Below are positions 63,659 to 64,000 of a DNA stretch of 64,000 nucleotides, piece after piece. The notes under the pieces are model-generated. The model saw nothing but the letters and a program-made list of their open reading frames with translations. It was not told the DNA's origin and made no database searches. A program made the translations under genes and the position numbers. The stretch is taken from NCBI GenBank assembly GCA_905331475.1, contig CAJNYU010000181.1, positions 372,001-436,000 on the forward strand. Reading direction: 5' to 3'. The DNA comes from Rotaria socialis (Eukaryota; Rotifera; Eurotatoria; Philodinida; Philodinidae). Position 1 is the first letter of the stretch, and the number at the start of each line of letters is the position of its first letter.

Positions 63659-64000
63659 CTAAGAAAATAATAAAATTTATTACATATTTTTAAGGTTATT
63701 TTGAAAACAATTGATTCTATTATCTTTTCATAATTCTATTCAGGTTATTGTATTTAAAACAAAAATTTGAGAGTATCCTTTTTAAAATATAATATTAACT
63801 TTACTTCATCGAACCGTATGTCTTCATTAGATGTTACAAAGTAAACTGAATTTTGATGTTAAATAAATAGCGAAAAGGTTAAAGGTCAAAGAGTGCAAGT
63901 CAGTCAATTCTCTCTTCTGTTTTAAAATTGATTCACTCAAAATTTTCTACAGATTCTCGTTCAAAAAATCTCTTTTATCTACTGTAGTCGCACTCATCAT
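63659..64000. other. Intron of the SPEN-like gene, possibly with upstream exon beyond
   Basis: A CTTAG acceptor on the minus strand opens the 63658 exon, so this stretch is intron at least at its left end. A minus-strand ATG ATG AGT frame at 63998-64000 and below is short and unsupported. Confidence 0.4.

Noticed and set aside
1..64000. tRNA, rRNA, CRISPR or bacterial-type operon features
   Set aside because: Looked for T-loop GGTTCGA-type boxes and repeat-spacer patterns; the few GGTTCGA matches lack cloverleaf context and no regular spacer array exists. The sequence is eukaryotic.

Overview
This window looks like nuclear DNA from a small-genome, AT-rich metazoan. Almost every gene is cut by short GT-AG introns, commonly 50-80 bases, with a few of 0.5-1.2 kb. 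The genes are densely packed and lie on both strands. A sarcoglycan, a TIAM-type Rac exchange factor, a SPEN/SHARP corepressor and a caspase make it animal DNA. A compact, intron-dense, AT-rich genome with chitin-binding proteins fits a rotifer, most likely a bdelloid. That placement is inference from general appearance, not from a diagnostic marker; no spliced-leader or telomere repeat was seen. One N occurs at 2570.

Layout. 204-2418 is a decayed DNA transposon with terminal inverted repeats of about 92 bp, a pipsqueak-like helix-turn-helix start and a zinc-binding C-terminus. 3922-4730 (+) encodes an unrecognised single-pass membrane protein. Then come, all on the minus strand, CIAO1 (cytosolic Fe-S assembly), a gamma/delta-type sarcoglycan, the autophagy kinase ULK1/2 (Atg1), TMEM258 (oligosaccharyltransferase subunit) and mitochondrial malate dehydrogenase. 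The last is divergent from PDIA6 (+), an ER disulfide isomerase. Downstream of PDIA6 lies a 1.35-kb near-perfect inverted repeat (20384-21733). PPTC7, a mitochondrial PP2C phosphatase (+), carries an antisense nested membrane-protein gene inside an intron. A caspase (+) follows.

The second half begins with a large secreted mucin-like protein with about ten chitin-binding type-2 domains (-). It is followed by a disordered Pro/Ser/Gln-rich protein with a 20-residue tandem repeat (+), and a divergent pair of candidate ciliary genes (CIMIP2/FAM166-like and CFAP97-like) only 211 bp apart. Next are a TIAM-like RhoGEF (-) and a very long SPEN/SHARP-like corepressor (-). The SPOC domain of the last is inside the window, but its expected N-terminal RRM region lies beyond the right edge.

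Most genes are housekeeping or conserved animal genes with no evident shared pathway. PDIA6 and TMEM258 both serve the ER, MDH2 and PPTC7 both serve mitochondria, and the two ciliary candidates share an intergenic region. The least explained parts are the transposon, the long hairpin, the nested gene, the repeat protein and the chitin-binding mucin.
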